From Dissulfurispira thermophila (GTDB lineage Bacteria > Nitrospirota > Thermodesulfovibrionia > Thermodesulfovibrionales > Dissulfurispiraceae), in NCBI RefSeq assembly GCF_014701235.1, contig NZ_AP022873.1:744001-808000 (forward strand): a DNA stretch of 64,000 nt, written 5' to 3'. Shown one piece after another: positions 49,317-59,455 of this stretch. A model generated the notes under the pieces. The model was not told the DNA's origin, did not search any database, and was given only the letters and a program-made list of their open reading frames with translations. Numbering within the stretch: position 1 is the stretch's first letter; every line of letters starts with the position of its first letter. Made by a program: the position numbers and the translations under genes.

Positions 49317-50576
49317 CTACAATCCCAATTCCTCTGGCACGCCGATTCTTCCAAGCACTGCTGATGCCGCTGCTACTGCCGGATTACTGAGATAGACCTC
49401 GCTTTCTGGGTGTCCCATTCTCCCCACAAAATTCCTGTTTGTAGTTGCTATAGCCCTTTCTCCTTTTGCAAGTATTCCCATATGTCCGCCCAGGCATGGC
49501 CCGCATGTTGGTGTTGAGACAACTGCCTCTGCATCTATGAAAATGTCTATAAGCCCTTCTTTCATTGCATCTTTATAAATCTGCTGTGTTGCGGGAATGA
49601 CAATCATCCTGATATTCGGATTTACTTTTCTCCCTTTGATAACCTGTGCAGCCTCTCTTAAGTCTTCAAGTCTGCCGTTTGTGCAAGAGCCTATTACTAC
49701 CTGATCTATGGTGATGTGTGAGAGTTCCGATGCCGGCTTTGTATTTGACGGAAGATGCGGACATGCCACTGTTAACGGTATCTTTGAGCAGTCATATTCC
49801 CTGATTTCAACATATTTTGCATCTGAATCCGATATGTAAAATTTATAAGGCCTTTTAGCCCTGTCTTTTACATATTCCTCTGTTATGCTGTCAGGAACGA
49901 TTATGCCACTTTTGCCGCCAGCCTCTATTGCCATGTTGCACATGGTGAGCCTACTGTGCATAGGCAAATTTCTTATTGTCTCTCCTTCAAATTCCATTGC
50001 CCTGTATAAGGCACCATCAACACCTATATCTCCAATGGTATAAAGTATTAAATCCTTGCCTCCAACCCATTTATTAAGCCTTCCATAATATATGAATTTC
50101 ATGGATTCAGGCACCTTAAACCAGCATTCACCTGTTGCCATTGCAGCAGCTACATCTGTTGAGCCAACACCTGTTGCAAATGCACCAAGTGCGCCGTATG
50201 TGCATGTATGGCTATCAGCACCGATAACTAAGTCTCCCGGTACGACAAGTCCCTGTTCAGGCAAAAGTGCATGCTCTATCCCCATTCTTCCTATCTCAAA
50301 GTATAGACCCAGATGGTATTCTTTTGAAAAATCCCTTAAGAGTTTGCACTGCTCTGCGGCCTTTATATCTTTTTGGGGTGTAAAATGGTCTGGGATAAAT
50401 GCCACCCTGTCTTTATCAAATACATTTTTGGCTCCTATTTTTTTAAATTCCTGAATCGCGATAGGAGCGGTAATGTCATTAGCAAGGATAAGGTCGACCT
50501 TTGCATTTATTAGTTCGCCAGCAGAAATTTCTTTCTTGTCTGCATGTGCTGCAAGAATCTTTTCAGTAATAGTCAT
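49317..50576 (-). CDS. leuC: 3-isopropylmalate dehydratase large subunit
   Basis: LeuC, with LeuD, isomerises 2- to 3-isopropylmalate in leucine synthesis. The 419-residue protein is the short (archaeal/clostridial-type) form. Fe-S ligands are visible in [14 protein letters not shown] and [37 protein letters not shown] is diagnostic. It follows leuA after about 95 bases. No leuD is found downstream; instead a DUF5618-like gene and TA remnants occupy the space. Confidence 0.93.
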   Translation of the reverse strand: MTITEKILAAHADKKEISAGELINAKVDLILANDITAPIAIQEFKKIGAKNVFDKDRVAFIPDHFTPQKDIKAAEQCKLLRDFSKEYHLGLYFEIGRMGIEHALLPEQGLVVPGDLVIGADSHTCTYGALGAFATGVGSTDVAAAMATGECWFKVPESMKFIYYGRLNKWVGGKDLILYTIGDIGVDGALYRAMEFEGETIRNLPMHSRLTMCNMAIEAGGKSGIIVPDSITEEYVKDRAKRPYKFYISDSDAKYVEIREYDCSKIPLTVACPHLPSNTKPASELSHITIDQVVIGSCTNGRLEDLREAAQVIKGRKVNPNIRMIVIPATQQIYKDAMKEGLIDIFIDAEAVVSTPTCGPCLGGHMGILAKGERAIATTNRNFVGRMGHPESEVYLSNPAVAAASAVLGRIGVPEELGL

Positions 50577-50670
50577 ATGTCCTCCAAAGCATGAAGTTTT
50601 TAGAACAGTATTATATCCTTATAAAAGCAGGGTTGACAAGGTTTAAAAATAAAGAGTAAGCTTTAAAAGA

Positions 50671-52173
50671 CTATCTCTTTTTGGCAGCCAGCTTATTCAA
50701 TGCATTTATGTAAGCCTTTGCAGCAGCAACAATTATGTCTGTATCAGCGCCGTGTCCCCTTACAGTGTGGCCATCTTCTTCCAGAGAAACCATAACCTCT
50801 CCCAGTGCATCTGTTCCACCTGTAATGCTTTTGACCTCGAACTTTAACAGGTTGCTCTTTGTCTGAGTAATGGCTGCAATTGCCTTATAAACAGCATCCA
50901 CAGGACCGTCGCCGTGCTCCATTTTTTCAGCAATATTGTCATTAATCTTTAGCTTTAATGCTGCCGTAGGCTTTACATTAATGCCGCTTGTAATGGACAG
51001 GTCAACGAGGCTATATATCTCGGGTGTCTTTGATACCTCCTCAGACACGAGGGCTTCCAGATCCTCATTGAAGATGTACTTTTTCTGATCCGCAAGATGC
51101 TTGAACTTTTTAAAGGCTGTATCGATTTCCTCCTGGCTGAGGTCATAGCCCAATTCCTGGAGCCTCGTTTTAAATGCGTGCCTGCCTGAATGTTTTCCGA
51201 GCACAAGTTCAGTTTTCTGAAGACCTATGTCTTCAGGCCGTATTATTTCGTAGGTCATCTTTTCCTTCAGCAGACCGTCCTGATGTATTCCTGATTCATG
51301 GGCAAATGCATTGGCTCCAACTATTGCCTTGTTAGGCTGAACAGCCATGCCGGTTATTCTTGTTATGAGTCTGCTTGTGCGAATAATCTCCCTTGTATTG
51401 ATATTCGTATCTGCATTGTAGAAATCCCTGCGAGTTTTTAGAGCCATTACCACTTCTTCCATGGCGCAGTTGCCTGCCCTTTCACCTATACCGTTGATAG
51501 TGCATTCCACTTGTCCAGCCCCATTAATGATTGCTGCGAGGGAATTTGCAACAGCAAGACCGAGGTCATTATGACAGTGTACAGAGATAACTGCCCTGTC
51601 GCCTATCCTTTCCTTGATTGTCCTGATCAGTTCCCCGAATTCGGTCGGTGTTATATATCCTACAGTATCTGGGATGTTTACAGTTGATGCACCTGCCTCA
51701 ATGACTGCCTCAACCACATCGAGCAAATAAGATACTTCTGTCCTTGTCGCATCCATAGGTGAGAATTCGACATCCTCTACGAGGGTGCGTGCCAGTTTTA
51801 CCATTTCAACTGATCTCTTCAACGCCTCTTCACGACTAACCCTGAACTGGTATTTCAGGTGTATGTCTGAAGTGGAATGAAATGTGTGTATACGTTTCCT
51901 CGGTGCGTCTTTGAGAGCCTCGTACGCTCTCTTTATATCATCTTCTTTTGCTCGTGCGAGTCCTGCAATGATAGCACCCCTGACTTCATTGGCAATGCGC
52001 TTCACTGCCTCGAAGTCTCCGGGTGATGCGAACGGAAAGCCTGCTTCTATAATATCCACGCCTAATTTTACGAGTTGCTTTGCCACCTGAATCTTTTCAT
52101 CCACATTCATAGAAGCACCAGGTGACTGTTCTCCATCTCTGAGAGTTGTATCGAATATCTTGATGATCCTCAT
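50671..52173 (-). CDS. leuA: 2-isopropylmalate synthase
   Basis: LeuA condenses acetyl-CoA with 2-oxoisovalerate, the first committed step to leucine. The 500-residue protein has the HMGL-like TIM barrel (FDTTLRDGEQSPGASM, VHCHNDLGLAVANSLAAI, GIGERAGNCAMEEVVMAL, GKHSGRHAF) and the C-terminal LeuA allosteric domain (VDLSITSGINVKPTAALKL, GTDALGEVMVSLEEDG), implying feedback inhibition by leucine. It lies three bases after pssA. Confidence 0.95.
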   Translation of the reverse strand: MRIIKIFDTTLRDGEQSPGASMNVDEKIQVAKQLVKLGVDIIEAGFPFASPGDFEAVKRIANEVRGAIIAGLARAKEDDIKRAYEALKDAPRKRIHTFHSTSDIHLKYQFRVSREEALKRSVEMVKLARTLVEDVEFSPMDATRTEVSYLLDVVEAVIEAGASTVNIPDTVGYITPTEFGELIRTIKERIGDRAVISVHCHNDLGLAVANSLAAIINGAGQVECTINGIGERAGNCAMEEVVMALKTRRDFYNADTNINTREIIRTSRLITRITGMAVQPNKAIVGANAFAHESGIHQDGLLKEKMTYEIIRPEDIGLQKTELVLGKHSGRHAFKTRLQELGYDLSQEEIDTAFKKFKHLADQKKYIFNEDLEALVSEEVSKTPEIYSLVDLSITSGINVKPTAALKLKINDNIAEKMEHGDGPVDAVYKAIAAITQTKSNLLKFEVKSITGGTDALGEVMVSLEEDGHTVRGHGADTDIIVAAAKAYINALNKLAAKKR

Positions 52174-52176
52174 TTT

Positions 52177-52959
52177 TTATTCTCCATGTTGTTCAGACGA
52201 AATATGTTGTTCCATCTGCTTTAATTTTCTTCTTTTTGCAAAAAGAAATATATTTTCAATTATACCCCATAGCAGGTATGTTATTGCAAAGATGAATATT
52301 GCAGTCGAAGGATGCACAAATAAGACAAAGAGCACTAAAACAAATACAATCAATACCCAGAAGGGCTTTCTTTCTCTGAAATCTATCTCCTTAAGACCAT
52401 GATAGCGAAGTGTGCTCACCATTAATAAAGAAATAATGATTGTGATAATAGGGAAAAAGATATTTTTTTCAGGTATACCTGTCCAGAATTCATAATAAAA
52501 GATAACGATAGATGCCAAAATAGTTGCAGCACCCGGTATCGGCATGCCTTTAAATGCCTTTGAGCCGGGGGTGCCTGTCTGTATATTGAATCTTGCAAGC
52601 CTTAGGGCACCACATGCAACAAATAAAAATGCTGCCGCCCATCCCACTCTACCAAATGGTGATAGAGCCCATTTATACATCATTACTGACGGAGCAACAC
52701 CAAATGCCACAAGATCTGAGAGGGAATCGAGTTCAATGCCGAATCGTGTAGATGTGTTTGTGAGTCTTGCAATCCAGCCGTCAAGCCCATCGAATATATT
52801 TGCAATTATTATTGCCCATGCCGCGTTGAGAAAATTACCATTTATAGCTGATAGGATTGCAAAAAAGCCGGCAAACATGCCGCAGAGGGTTATGGTGTTG
52901 GGCAGGAGATATACGCCTTTTTTGGGTTTTCTTTCCTCTCTTTTGTGTTTCGATGTCAT
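52177..52959 (-). CDS. pssA: CDP-diacylglycerol--serine O-phosphatidyltransferase
   Basis: An integral membrane enzyme (260 residues) that makes phosphatidylserine from CDP-diacylglycerol and serine. The CDP-alcohol phosphotransferase motif DG-x2-DG-x2-AR-x8-G-x3-D-x3-D is present as FDGLDGWIARLTNTSTRFG...ELDSLSD. About seven helices. It follows psd and precedes leuA; psd-pssA-leuA is a recurrent operon order in several phyla. Confidence 0.92.
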   Translation of the reverse strand: MTSKHKREERKPKKGVYLLPNTITLCGMFAGFFAILSAINGNFLNAAWAIIIANIFDGLDGWIARLTNTSTRFGIELDSLSDLVAFGVAPSVMMYKWALSPFGRVGWAAAFLFVACGALRLARFNIQTGTPGSKAFKGMPIPGAATILASIVIFYYEFWTGIPEKNIFFPIITIIISLLMVSTLRYHGLKEIDFRERKPFWVLIVFVLVLFVLFVHPSTAIFIFAITYLLWGIIENIFLFAKRRKLKQMEQHISSEQHGE

Positions 52960-53021
52960 TTTTAAGTATTATACCACCTAAATTGTTGCGATTCTAATTT
53001 TAAAATTATATGTCAGGTGCT

Positions 53022-53651
53022 TTATATTATTGCAATTATTGTTTCTCCAGCCTTTACCTTATCCCCCAGCTTGACTTTAATGTTAACATCTTTTGGCAGA
53101 TATACATCCAACCTTGAACTGAATTTAATTATTCCGTATCTTTCACCCTTTTTTAGTGCATCACCTATCTTCACTCTGCATACTGCTCTCCTTGCAACAA
53201 AGCCAGCAACCTGGCGCACAAGCACTTTGCCATATCTTGTATTAAGTAACATTATGATATTTTCATTTTGCAAAGATGCCTCGTGTTTAAATGCAGAAAG
53301 AAACTTGCCTTTTGTATGAATTACAGATTCAACAATCCCGTCACATGGTGACCTGTTCACATGGACATTCAGAGGCGACATAAAGATGCTGACCATTATT
53401 GCATTGCTTTTTAGATACTGTTCTTCATATACATTTTTTATCAGTATGACCTTACCATCAGCGGGTGACACAAAGATATTTTCACCTTCAGGTATAATTC
53501 TTTCGGGGTCTCTGAAGAAGTACAGCATAAAAAGTGTAAGAATGAATGGTAAAAGGGCTATCCATATCCCGCTTGATAAGAAGAACGAAATAATGGTTAA
53601 TACAGAGAAAAATATGATAAATGGATAGCCTTCTGGTGCGAGTTTAAGCAT
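53022..53651 (-). CDS. psd: phosphatidylserine decarboxylase, type II-like
   Basis: A 209-residue short Psd that converts phosphatidylserine to phosphatidylethanolamine. N-terminal membrane segments (FIIFFSVLTIISFFLSSGIW), then VSPADGKV, FMSPLNVHVNRSPCDGIV, and the C-terminal maturation site. Family members self-cleave at Gly-Ser (FGS-R-x-D) to form the pyruvoyl group from Ser. Here the site reads FSSRLDVYLP: the serine is kept but the preceding glycine is replaced by serine. Processing may still occur, but this is a departure from the usual motif. Confidence 0.88.
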   Translation of the reverse strand: MLKLAPEGYPFIIFFSVLTIISFFLSSGIWIALLPFILTLFMLYFFRDPERIIPEGENIFVSPADGKVILIKNVYEEQYLKSNAIMVSIFMSPLNVHVNRSPCDGIVESVIHTKGKFLSAFKHEASLQNENIIMLLNTRYGKVLVRQVAGFVARRAVCRVKIGDALKKGERYGIIKFSSRLDVYLPKDVNIKVKLGDKVKAGETIIAII

Positions 53652-53748
53652 GGTAGATTATAACATTAAATCTGAGAGATTGGGCAACAATGCGACTAAA
53701 TTTTTATTTTGTCAAAAATTTAATCAAATACTGTATTAATTGGATATT

Positions 53749-53991
53749 ATGAAATTTGAGTGGGATGCTGCTAAAGGCAAAGCGAACAAGGAAAAACATG
53801 GTATTGATTTTGAAATGGCAAAGGCTCTCTGACTCGATTATCACAGGATAGAGATTGATGCCCCCTTATCCTGTGGAGAAAAGAAGTATTATGTAATTGC
53901 CAAACTTCATGAGAAACTCTGGACTGCTGTATATACGATGAGAAGTGATGCCATTAGAATAATTTCTGTGAGGCGATCAAGAAGAAAGTAG
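53749..53991 (+). pseudogene. brnT: BrnT-family toxin with internal stop
   Basis: MKFEWDAAKGKANKEKHGIDFEMAKAL is a standard BrnT start. A TGA at 53830-53832 replaces the Trp usual in this position; the same frame then continues DYHRIEIDAPL...YVIAKLHEKLWTAVYTMRSDAIRIISVRRSRRK to TAG, with the C-terminal RIISVRRA-type motif intact. A single TGG-to-TGA change would explain it. A promoter-like TTGTCA-17-TGTATT (53709-53737) is upstream. brnA follows after ten bases. Confidence 0.78.
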
Positions 53992-54001
53992 GCTGAGTTA
54001 T

Positions 54002-54211
54002 ATGGCAAAGAAGAAGAAATTGGCTAAAAGCATGTCTGAATTTGACAGACGATTTGATTTGTGCGAAGACATACATGACTTGATAGATATGCCAAAGGCA
54101 AAGATTATTCGTCATGGCAAAAAGGTGCGATTAACCATGGACATTGCTGAATCTCTGATAAATGAGATAGATGATATTCGGCAGAGGATAGGGGGGACAG
54201 AGGTGCATTGA
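54002..54211 (+). CDS. brnA: BrnA-family antitoxin
   Basis: A 69-residue antitoxin with basic N-terminus (AKKKKLAKSMSEFDRRFD) and a C-terminal ribbon-helix-helix segment (KVRLTMDIAESLINEIDDIRQRIG). It follows the disrupted brnT and is intact, so it is an orphan antitoxin if the toxin is dead. The pair is inserted, in opposite orientation, between ilvC and psd. Confidence 0.82.
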   Translation: MAKKKKLAKSMSEFDRRFDLCEDIHDLIDMPKAKIIRHGKKVRLTMDIAESLINEIDDIRQRIGGTEVH

Positions 54212-54271
54212 TAAAGGTCTGGCTCCACGAGCGCGTAAAACAGGAAAAACGGCGATAAAATAATTTGCTTA

Positions 54272-54294
54272 GGACGGCGTTTTTAACGCCGTCC
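54272..54294. terminator. hairpin between brnA and ilvC
   Basis: Perfect 10-bp stem GGACGGCGTT/AACGCCGTCC with a three-base loop, lying between convergent brnA and ilvC. The T-run is weak on both sides. Confidence 0.6.
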
Positions 54295-54309
54295 GACAAT
54301 TTTGGATAT

Positions 54310-55329
<1,020 letters not shown>

Positions 55330-55430
55330 CTACCTCCATATGAGTTTGTTTTGTTATTTTAAGAATAACAAGTTACTATTTTACACATTTTTGCAAATAA
55401 TTTCTCACTGAATTTAAGTTAAAATGAAAA

Positions 55431-56309
55431 ATGGAAAATTTATGGGTACTGCTTTCGCTTATTGCAGCATTTAGCCTTGCTACAAGTGATGCCCTTACAA
55501 AAAGGGCATTATTGCTTCATAATGAGTATCTCATTGCATGGCTGAGACTTCTGCTTTCGCTGCCTGTGCTTTTGGCATCCCTCCTTTTTATTCCGGTTCC
55601 TCAATTGGACAGGGACTTCTATATCTCCTTTCTTACAGCACTGCCCCTTGAAATAATCGCAATTATACTCTATATAAAGGCATTAAAGATTTCTCCATTA
55701 AGTCTGACACTGCCATTTCTTTCTTTAACGCCAATCTTCTTAATCATTGTCCCTTATATTATTCTTGGAGAAAAGGTTTCATTTGTGGGTGCGATGGGTG
55801 TTTTGCTTATAGCAGCGGGAGGATACACGCTTAATCTAAAAGAATTTAAAAAGGGCATTCTTGAGCCGTTTGCTGCCATAAAGAGGGAGAAAGGTTCTAT
55901 ATTTATGATTATCGTTGCCCTTATTTACAGCTTTACATCCTCCCTCGGCAAAAGGGCAATTGAACATTCTTCCCCAATATTTTTCGGCGCCACGTATATT
56001 ACATTGCTTGTTATTGTTCTGACGCCGATAGCCTTATACAAGGGAAGGGGTGAGTTGAGAGTAATATTCCGCAATGGGGCTATAAAATCGACAATTCTTC
56101 CTGGAATGTTACAGTCCGTAATGATTATTTCCCATATGATAGCAATGAGCCTGACAGAGGTCGCATACATGATTTCTGTGAAGAGGTTGAGTCTGCTGAT
56201 TGGCGTATTTTATGGCTATCTGTTCTTTAAAGAGTCGGGGATAAGGGAAAGAATGATAGGGACTATTTTGATGCTTATAGGTTTTGTGCTGATAGTGCTT
56301 TATCACTGA
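55431..56309 (+). CDS. EamA/DMT-family transporter
   Basis: A 292-residue protein with ten predicted helices and two EamA repeats (N-terminal repeat through PIFLIIVPYIILGEKVSFVGAMGVLLIAAGGY, second repeat ending RLSLLIGVFYGYLFFKESGIRERMIGTILMLIG). The LGE and FKE-type helix ends are typical. Substrate unknown. It is divergent from ilvC by about 100 bases. Confidence 0.87.
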   Translation: MENLWVLLSLIAAFSLATSDALTKRALLLHNEYLIAWLRLLLSLPVLLASLLFIPVPQLDRDFYISFLTALPLEIIAIILYIKALKISPLSLTLPFLSLTPIFLIIVPYIILGEKVSFVGAMGVLLIAAGGYTLNLKEFKKGILEPFAAIKREKGSIFMIIVALIYSFTSSLGKRAIEHSSPIFFGATYITLLVIVLTPIALYKGRGELRVIFRNGAIKSTILPGMLQSVMIISHMIAMSLTEVAYMISVKRLSLLIGVFYGYLFFKESGIRERMIGTILMLIGFVLIVLYH

Positions 56310-56343
56310 GATGCGGTTTTCCGATATGGCTTTAAGGATATGA

Positions 56344-56374
56344 TATAATGTATTTAAAATATCCGATCGGATAT
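56344..56374 (+). promoter_or_regulatory. extended -10 promoter with palindromic operator
   Basis: TGATATAAT (extended -10, TATAAT 56344-56349) is followed at the predicted start by a perfect 16-bp palindrome ATATCCGATCGGATAT (56359-56374). Position and symmetry suit autoregulation by the toxin-antitoxin genes that begin at 56423. Confidence 0.6.
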
Positions 56375-56422
56375 GAAATATATTCAACTGGATAAAAATA
56401 AATCCAAAAGGAGGGGCGATTT

Positions 56423-56662
56423 ATGTTGAAAACATTAGACCGGATAACGATAGACCCTGAAATATTTCAGGGACAACCATGTATCAGGGGTATGAGAATA
56501 CCTGTAACGCTTATCCTTAAATTGCTTGCTGTTGGCAAAACACATGCAGAAATAATTGATGACTATCCGGAGATTGAAGAAGAAGATATAAAGCAGTGCA
56601 TAGAGTATGCCGCATGGCTTGCCAGTGAGAGAAATGTTGCAATTGCAGGCGCGCATAAATGA
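56423..56662 (+). CDS. DUF433 antitoxin
   Basis: A 79-residue DUF433 protein (RITIDPEIFQGQPCIRGMRIPVTLIL, EIIDDYPEIEEEDIKQCIEYAAWLA), the VapB45-like antitoxin family with a helix-turn-helix. AAAGGAGGGG precedes the ATG. It overlaps the toxin gene by four bases and has a palindrome in its promoter. Confidence 0.9.
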   Translation: MLKTLDRITIDPEIFQGQPCIRGMRIPVTLILKLLAVGKTHAEIIDDYPEIEEEDIKQCIEYAAWLASERNVAIAGAHK

Positions 56663-57021
56663 AATTCCTCGCCGATATGCCTATCTCGCCAAAGACAGTG
56701 ATGCATCTGCGTTCGCTGGGCCATGATGTTTACCGTATAAGCGAAAAGGGACTTTATAGGGCAAAAGACCACGATATTGTCGAAATTGCCGTTATAGAAA
56801 ACAGGGTAATTCTTACAATGGATCTTGATTTTGCAGCAATTATAGCAATATCTCACATGGCTATCCCGTCAACTGTCATCTTCCGTGTGATGGATGAGAG
56901 TTATGAAAACATCAATGCCCTGCTTGAAAATATTCTTCCTCGTGTGGGAAACGATCTGCTCAATGGGGCTATCGTAATTATAGAAGATGATAGATTCAGG
57001 ATTAGAAAACTGCCGATTTGA
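56659..57021 (+). CDS. DUF5615 PIN-like toxin
   Basis: A 120-residue Mut7-C/DUF5615 PIN-like ribonuclease: MKFLADMPISPKTVMHLRSLGHDVY with the first Asp, then KDHDIVEIAVIENRVILTMDLDF with further acidic residues. The acidic site appears complete, so this is the one toxin in the 47-57 kb zone with no visible damage. It forms a VapBC45-like pair with the overlapping DUF433 gene. Confidence 0.88.
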   Translation: MKFLADMPISPKTVMHLRSLGHDVYRISEKGLYRAKDHDIVEIAVIENRVILTMDLDFAAIIAISHMAIPSTVIFRVMDESYENINALLENILPRVGNDLLNGAIVIIEDDRFRIRKLPI

Positions 57022-57112
57022 GCATTTTAGCTATAAGGGGCAACCGCAGGGTTGCTCCATCAACTTAATTTTGAAAACCCTAACCTTTCTTGTTTTCATG
57101 CTATAATTTTAC

Positions 57113-58417
57113 ATGAACAGGAAATTCATGGCTCTATCACTTATTTTTATCTCTACTGTTTTCTTTTTAAGTCCATTGCTGTATTCTGTCGAAAACAAGA
57201 AACCGGAAGTGCTTGTCATAACTGTAAGCGGTGTTATTAATCCTGTTTCGGCAGAGTATATAGGTAAGTCTATTAAGAAGGCGTCGGAAATGAATGCAGA
57301 GGTACTGATTATCGAACTGGACACACCGGGCGGGCTTGATACATCAATGAGGAGCATAGTCAAAGATATTATCGGAAGCAGTGTTCCTGTTGTGGTTTAT
57401 GTTTCTCCAAGCGGGGCAAGGGCTGCATCAGCAGGGGTTTTTATAACAATGGCTGCGCATATTGCTGTGATGTCGCCCGGCACAAATATAGGTGCTGCGC
57501 ATCCAGTTGCAGTGGGAGAGAAGATGGATAAGGTTATGACTGAGAAGGCTACAAATGATGCAGCAGCCTATATTAAGTCTATCGCAGAAAGCAGAGGAAG
57601 AAATGCTAAGTGGGCAGAAGATGCTGTAAGAAAGAGCATTTCTACAACAGAGACAGAGGCATTGAAGAACAATATTATCGACCTGATTGCAAGGGATATG
57701 AATGCACTCCTTTCCGGAATAGATGGTAGGACAATAAAGACCGCCTATGGAGACAGAAAATTAAAAACACAAGGTGCAAAAATTATCAGACATGAGATTG
57801 ATTTGAGATACAAAATTTTAAATCTAATAAGTGACCCAAATGTTGCGTATATACTTATGATGCTCGGTTTTTATGGACTGTTTTTTGAGCTTACAAATCC
57901 TGGTGCAATATTTCCGGGTGTTATTGGCGGTATATGTCTTATTCTTGCCTTTTATTCGTTTCAAACTCTTCCTGTGAATTATGCAGGGCTTTTGCTTATT
58001 ATTATTGGTCTTATACTATTTATACTCGAGGTAAAGATTGTATCATATGGAATGCTGACTATAGGGGGTATAGTATCTATTGTTCTTGGCTCATTAATGC
58101 TTTTTGAGTCGCCTATGCCATTTTTGAAACTGTCACTTTCTATAATTATTCCTGTTGCAATCGTGACTGCTATATTTTTTGTTCTCACATTTAGACTTGC
58201 TTATAAGGCATATAAGAGAAAGCCTGTGACAGGAACGGAGGGGCTTATAGGTATGGAAGGGATTGCAAAGACTGACATTACCAATACAGAAGGAATGGTC
58301 ATCGTGCATGGTGAATACTGGTCTGCCTATTCAGATGATGTTATACAGAGAGGCGAGAGGGTAATCGTCGAAGATGTCAGTGGATTAAAAGTGAAGGTAA
58401 GAAAAGTAAATAAATGA
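57113..58417 (+). CDS. NfeD-family membrane serine protease
   Basis: A 434-residue NfeD1b-type protein. Signal/anchor helix (MALSLIFISTVFFLSPLLY), ClpP-like protease domain with ELDTPGGLDTSMRSIV and catalytic serine in VYVSPSGARAASAGVFI, then four or five membrane helices and a C-terminal OB-fold (GMEGIAKTDITNTEGMVIVHGEYWSA). Family members cleave stomatin-type partners, but no stomatin gene is adjacent here. Confidence 0.92.
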   Translation: MNRKFMALSLIFISTVFFLSPLLYSVENKKPEVLVITVSGVINPVSAEYIGKSIKKASEMNAEVLIIELDTPGGLDTSMRSIVKDIIGSSVPVVVYVSPSGARAASAGVFITMAAHIAVMSPGTNIGAAHPVAVGEKMDKVMTEKATNDAAAYIKSIAESRGRNAKWAEDAVRKSISTTETEALKNNIIDLIARDMNALLSGIDGRTIKTAYGDRKLKTQGAKIIRHEIDLRYKILNLISDPNVAYILMMLGFYGLFFELTNPGAIFPGVIGGICLILAFYSFQTLPVNYAGLLLIIIGLILFILEVKIVSYGMLTIGGIVSIVLGSLMLFESPMPFLKLSLSIIIPVAIVTAIFFVLTFRLAYKAYKRKPVTGTEGLIGMEGIAKTDITNTEGMVIVHGEYWSAYSDDVIQRGERVIVEDVSGLKVKVRKVNK

Positions 58418-58492
58418 TTGAGTAATTAGATGGTTTATATTTATAATACATTTTTAATTAGTGTCAGAGCTTAATATCTCGATAACTAACTT

Positions 58493-59455
58493 ATGAAAGT
58501 CCTCGTTACAGGTGCAACAGGTTTTATAGGGAGTCATCTTGCAGGTGCCCTGATTCGTAAAGGTTTTGATGTTGTTTGTCTTGTAAGAAATCCTACAAAC
58601 CTGAGATTTCTCGAAGATATCGATGTCAAAATAATAAAGGGAGACTGCACAGACATGGGATCCCTTACGGATGCTGTTAAGGATGTCGATTATATATTTC
58701 ATCTTGCAGGATTGACAAAGGCATGCTCAGAATCGGATTTTTTTAATGCAAATGTCAAAGGGACAGAGAACGTTGTCAAGGCAGTGCTTGAAAATAATCC
58801 TTATATTAAGAGATTTGTTTATTTGAGCAGTCTTGCTGCGGTAGGTCCAAGCTATGATGGTAATCCTGTTACAGAAGAAAGTGAACCGTCTCCTGTATCG
58901 ATTTATGGGAAGACAAAACTCGAAGGGGAAAAGATAGTTATGTCGAATAAAAAGAATATACCGGTGACTGTTATAAGACCTCCTGCTGTTTATGGTCCGA
59001 GAGACAGAGACTTACTGGTCTTTTTTAAAATGATAAAATTAGGTTTAATTCCTTACTGGGGTAAATGCTACTACTCTTTTTTATATGTGGAAGACCTAAT
59101 AAATGGTATAATACTTTCTACCTTGAGCAAGGATGCAGAAGGAGAGATTTTTTTCATGTCTGATGGTAAAATTTATTCTAATGATGATATTATCGAAGCA
59201 ATATCAAATGCACTTCAGAGAAGCCCGATAAAGGTGAATATCCCTAAATTTATTATGCCGTTGCTCGGATTTATCTCTGAAAAATTTAAAGGGGCAAATA
59301 TAATAAATACAGACAAAATAAAAGAAATGAAGCATTCTTACTGGATTTGTGATACAACAAAGGCAATAGAAAGGCTGAAGTTTGAGCCAAAGGTAACTAT
59401 AAAGGAAGGAGCAAAATGGACAGCAAATTGGTACAGGATACATCAATGGCTATGA
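58493..59455 (+). CDS. NAD-dependent epimerase/reductase, CerR-like candidate
   Basis: A 320-residue extended short-chain dehydrogenase: [20 protein letters not shown] (GxxGxxG), [13 protein letters not shown], catalytic YGKTK (YxxxK) after SSLAAVGPS, then [16 protein letters not shown]. Its end overlaps the next gene by 40 bases. The following genes are a serine-palmitoyltransferase-like enzyme and a GNAT-like acyltransferase. In Caulobacter a protein of this family (CerR) reduces 3-oxo-ceramide, which is the basis for the proposed role. Sugar epimerase activity is the alternative. Confidence 0.72.
   Translation: MKVLVTGATGFIGSHLAGALIRKGFDVVCLVRNPTNLRFLEDIDVKIIKGDCTDMGSLTDAVKDVDYIFHLAGLTKACSESDFFNANVKGTENVVKAVLENNPYIKRFVYLSSLAAVGPSYDGNPVTEESEPSPVSIYGKTKLEGEKIVMSNKKNIPVTVIRPPAVYGPRDRDLLVFFKMIKLGLIPYWGKCYYSFLYVEDLINGIILSTLSKDAEGEIFFMSDGKIYSNDDIIEAISNALQRSPIKVNIPKFIMPLLGFISEKFKGANIINTDKIKEMKHSYWICDTTKAIERLKFEPKVTIKEGAKWTANWYRIHQWL

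Noticed and set aside
53830-53832. TGA in brnT as a second selenocysteine codon
   Set aside because: The family has Trp here, not Cys, and I see no SECIS-like hairpin in the following 40 bases.
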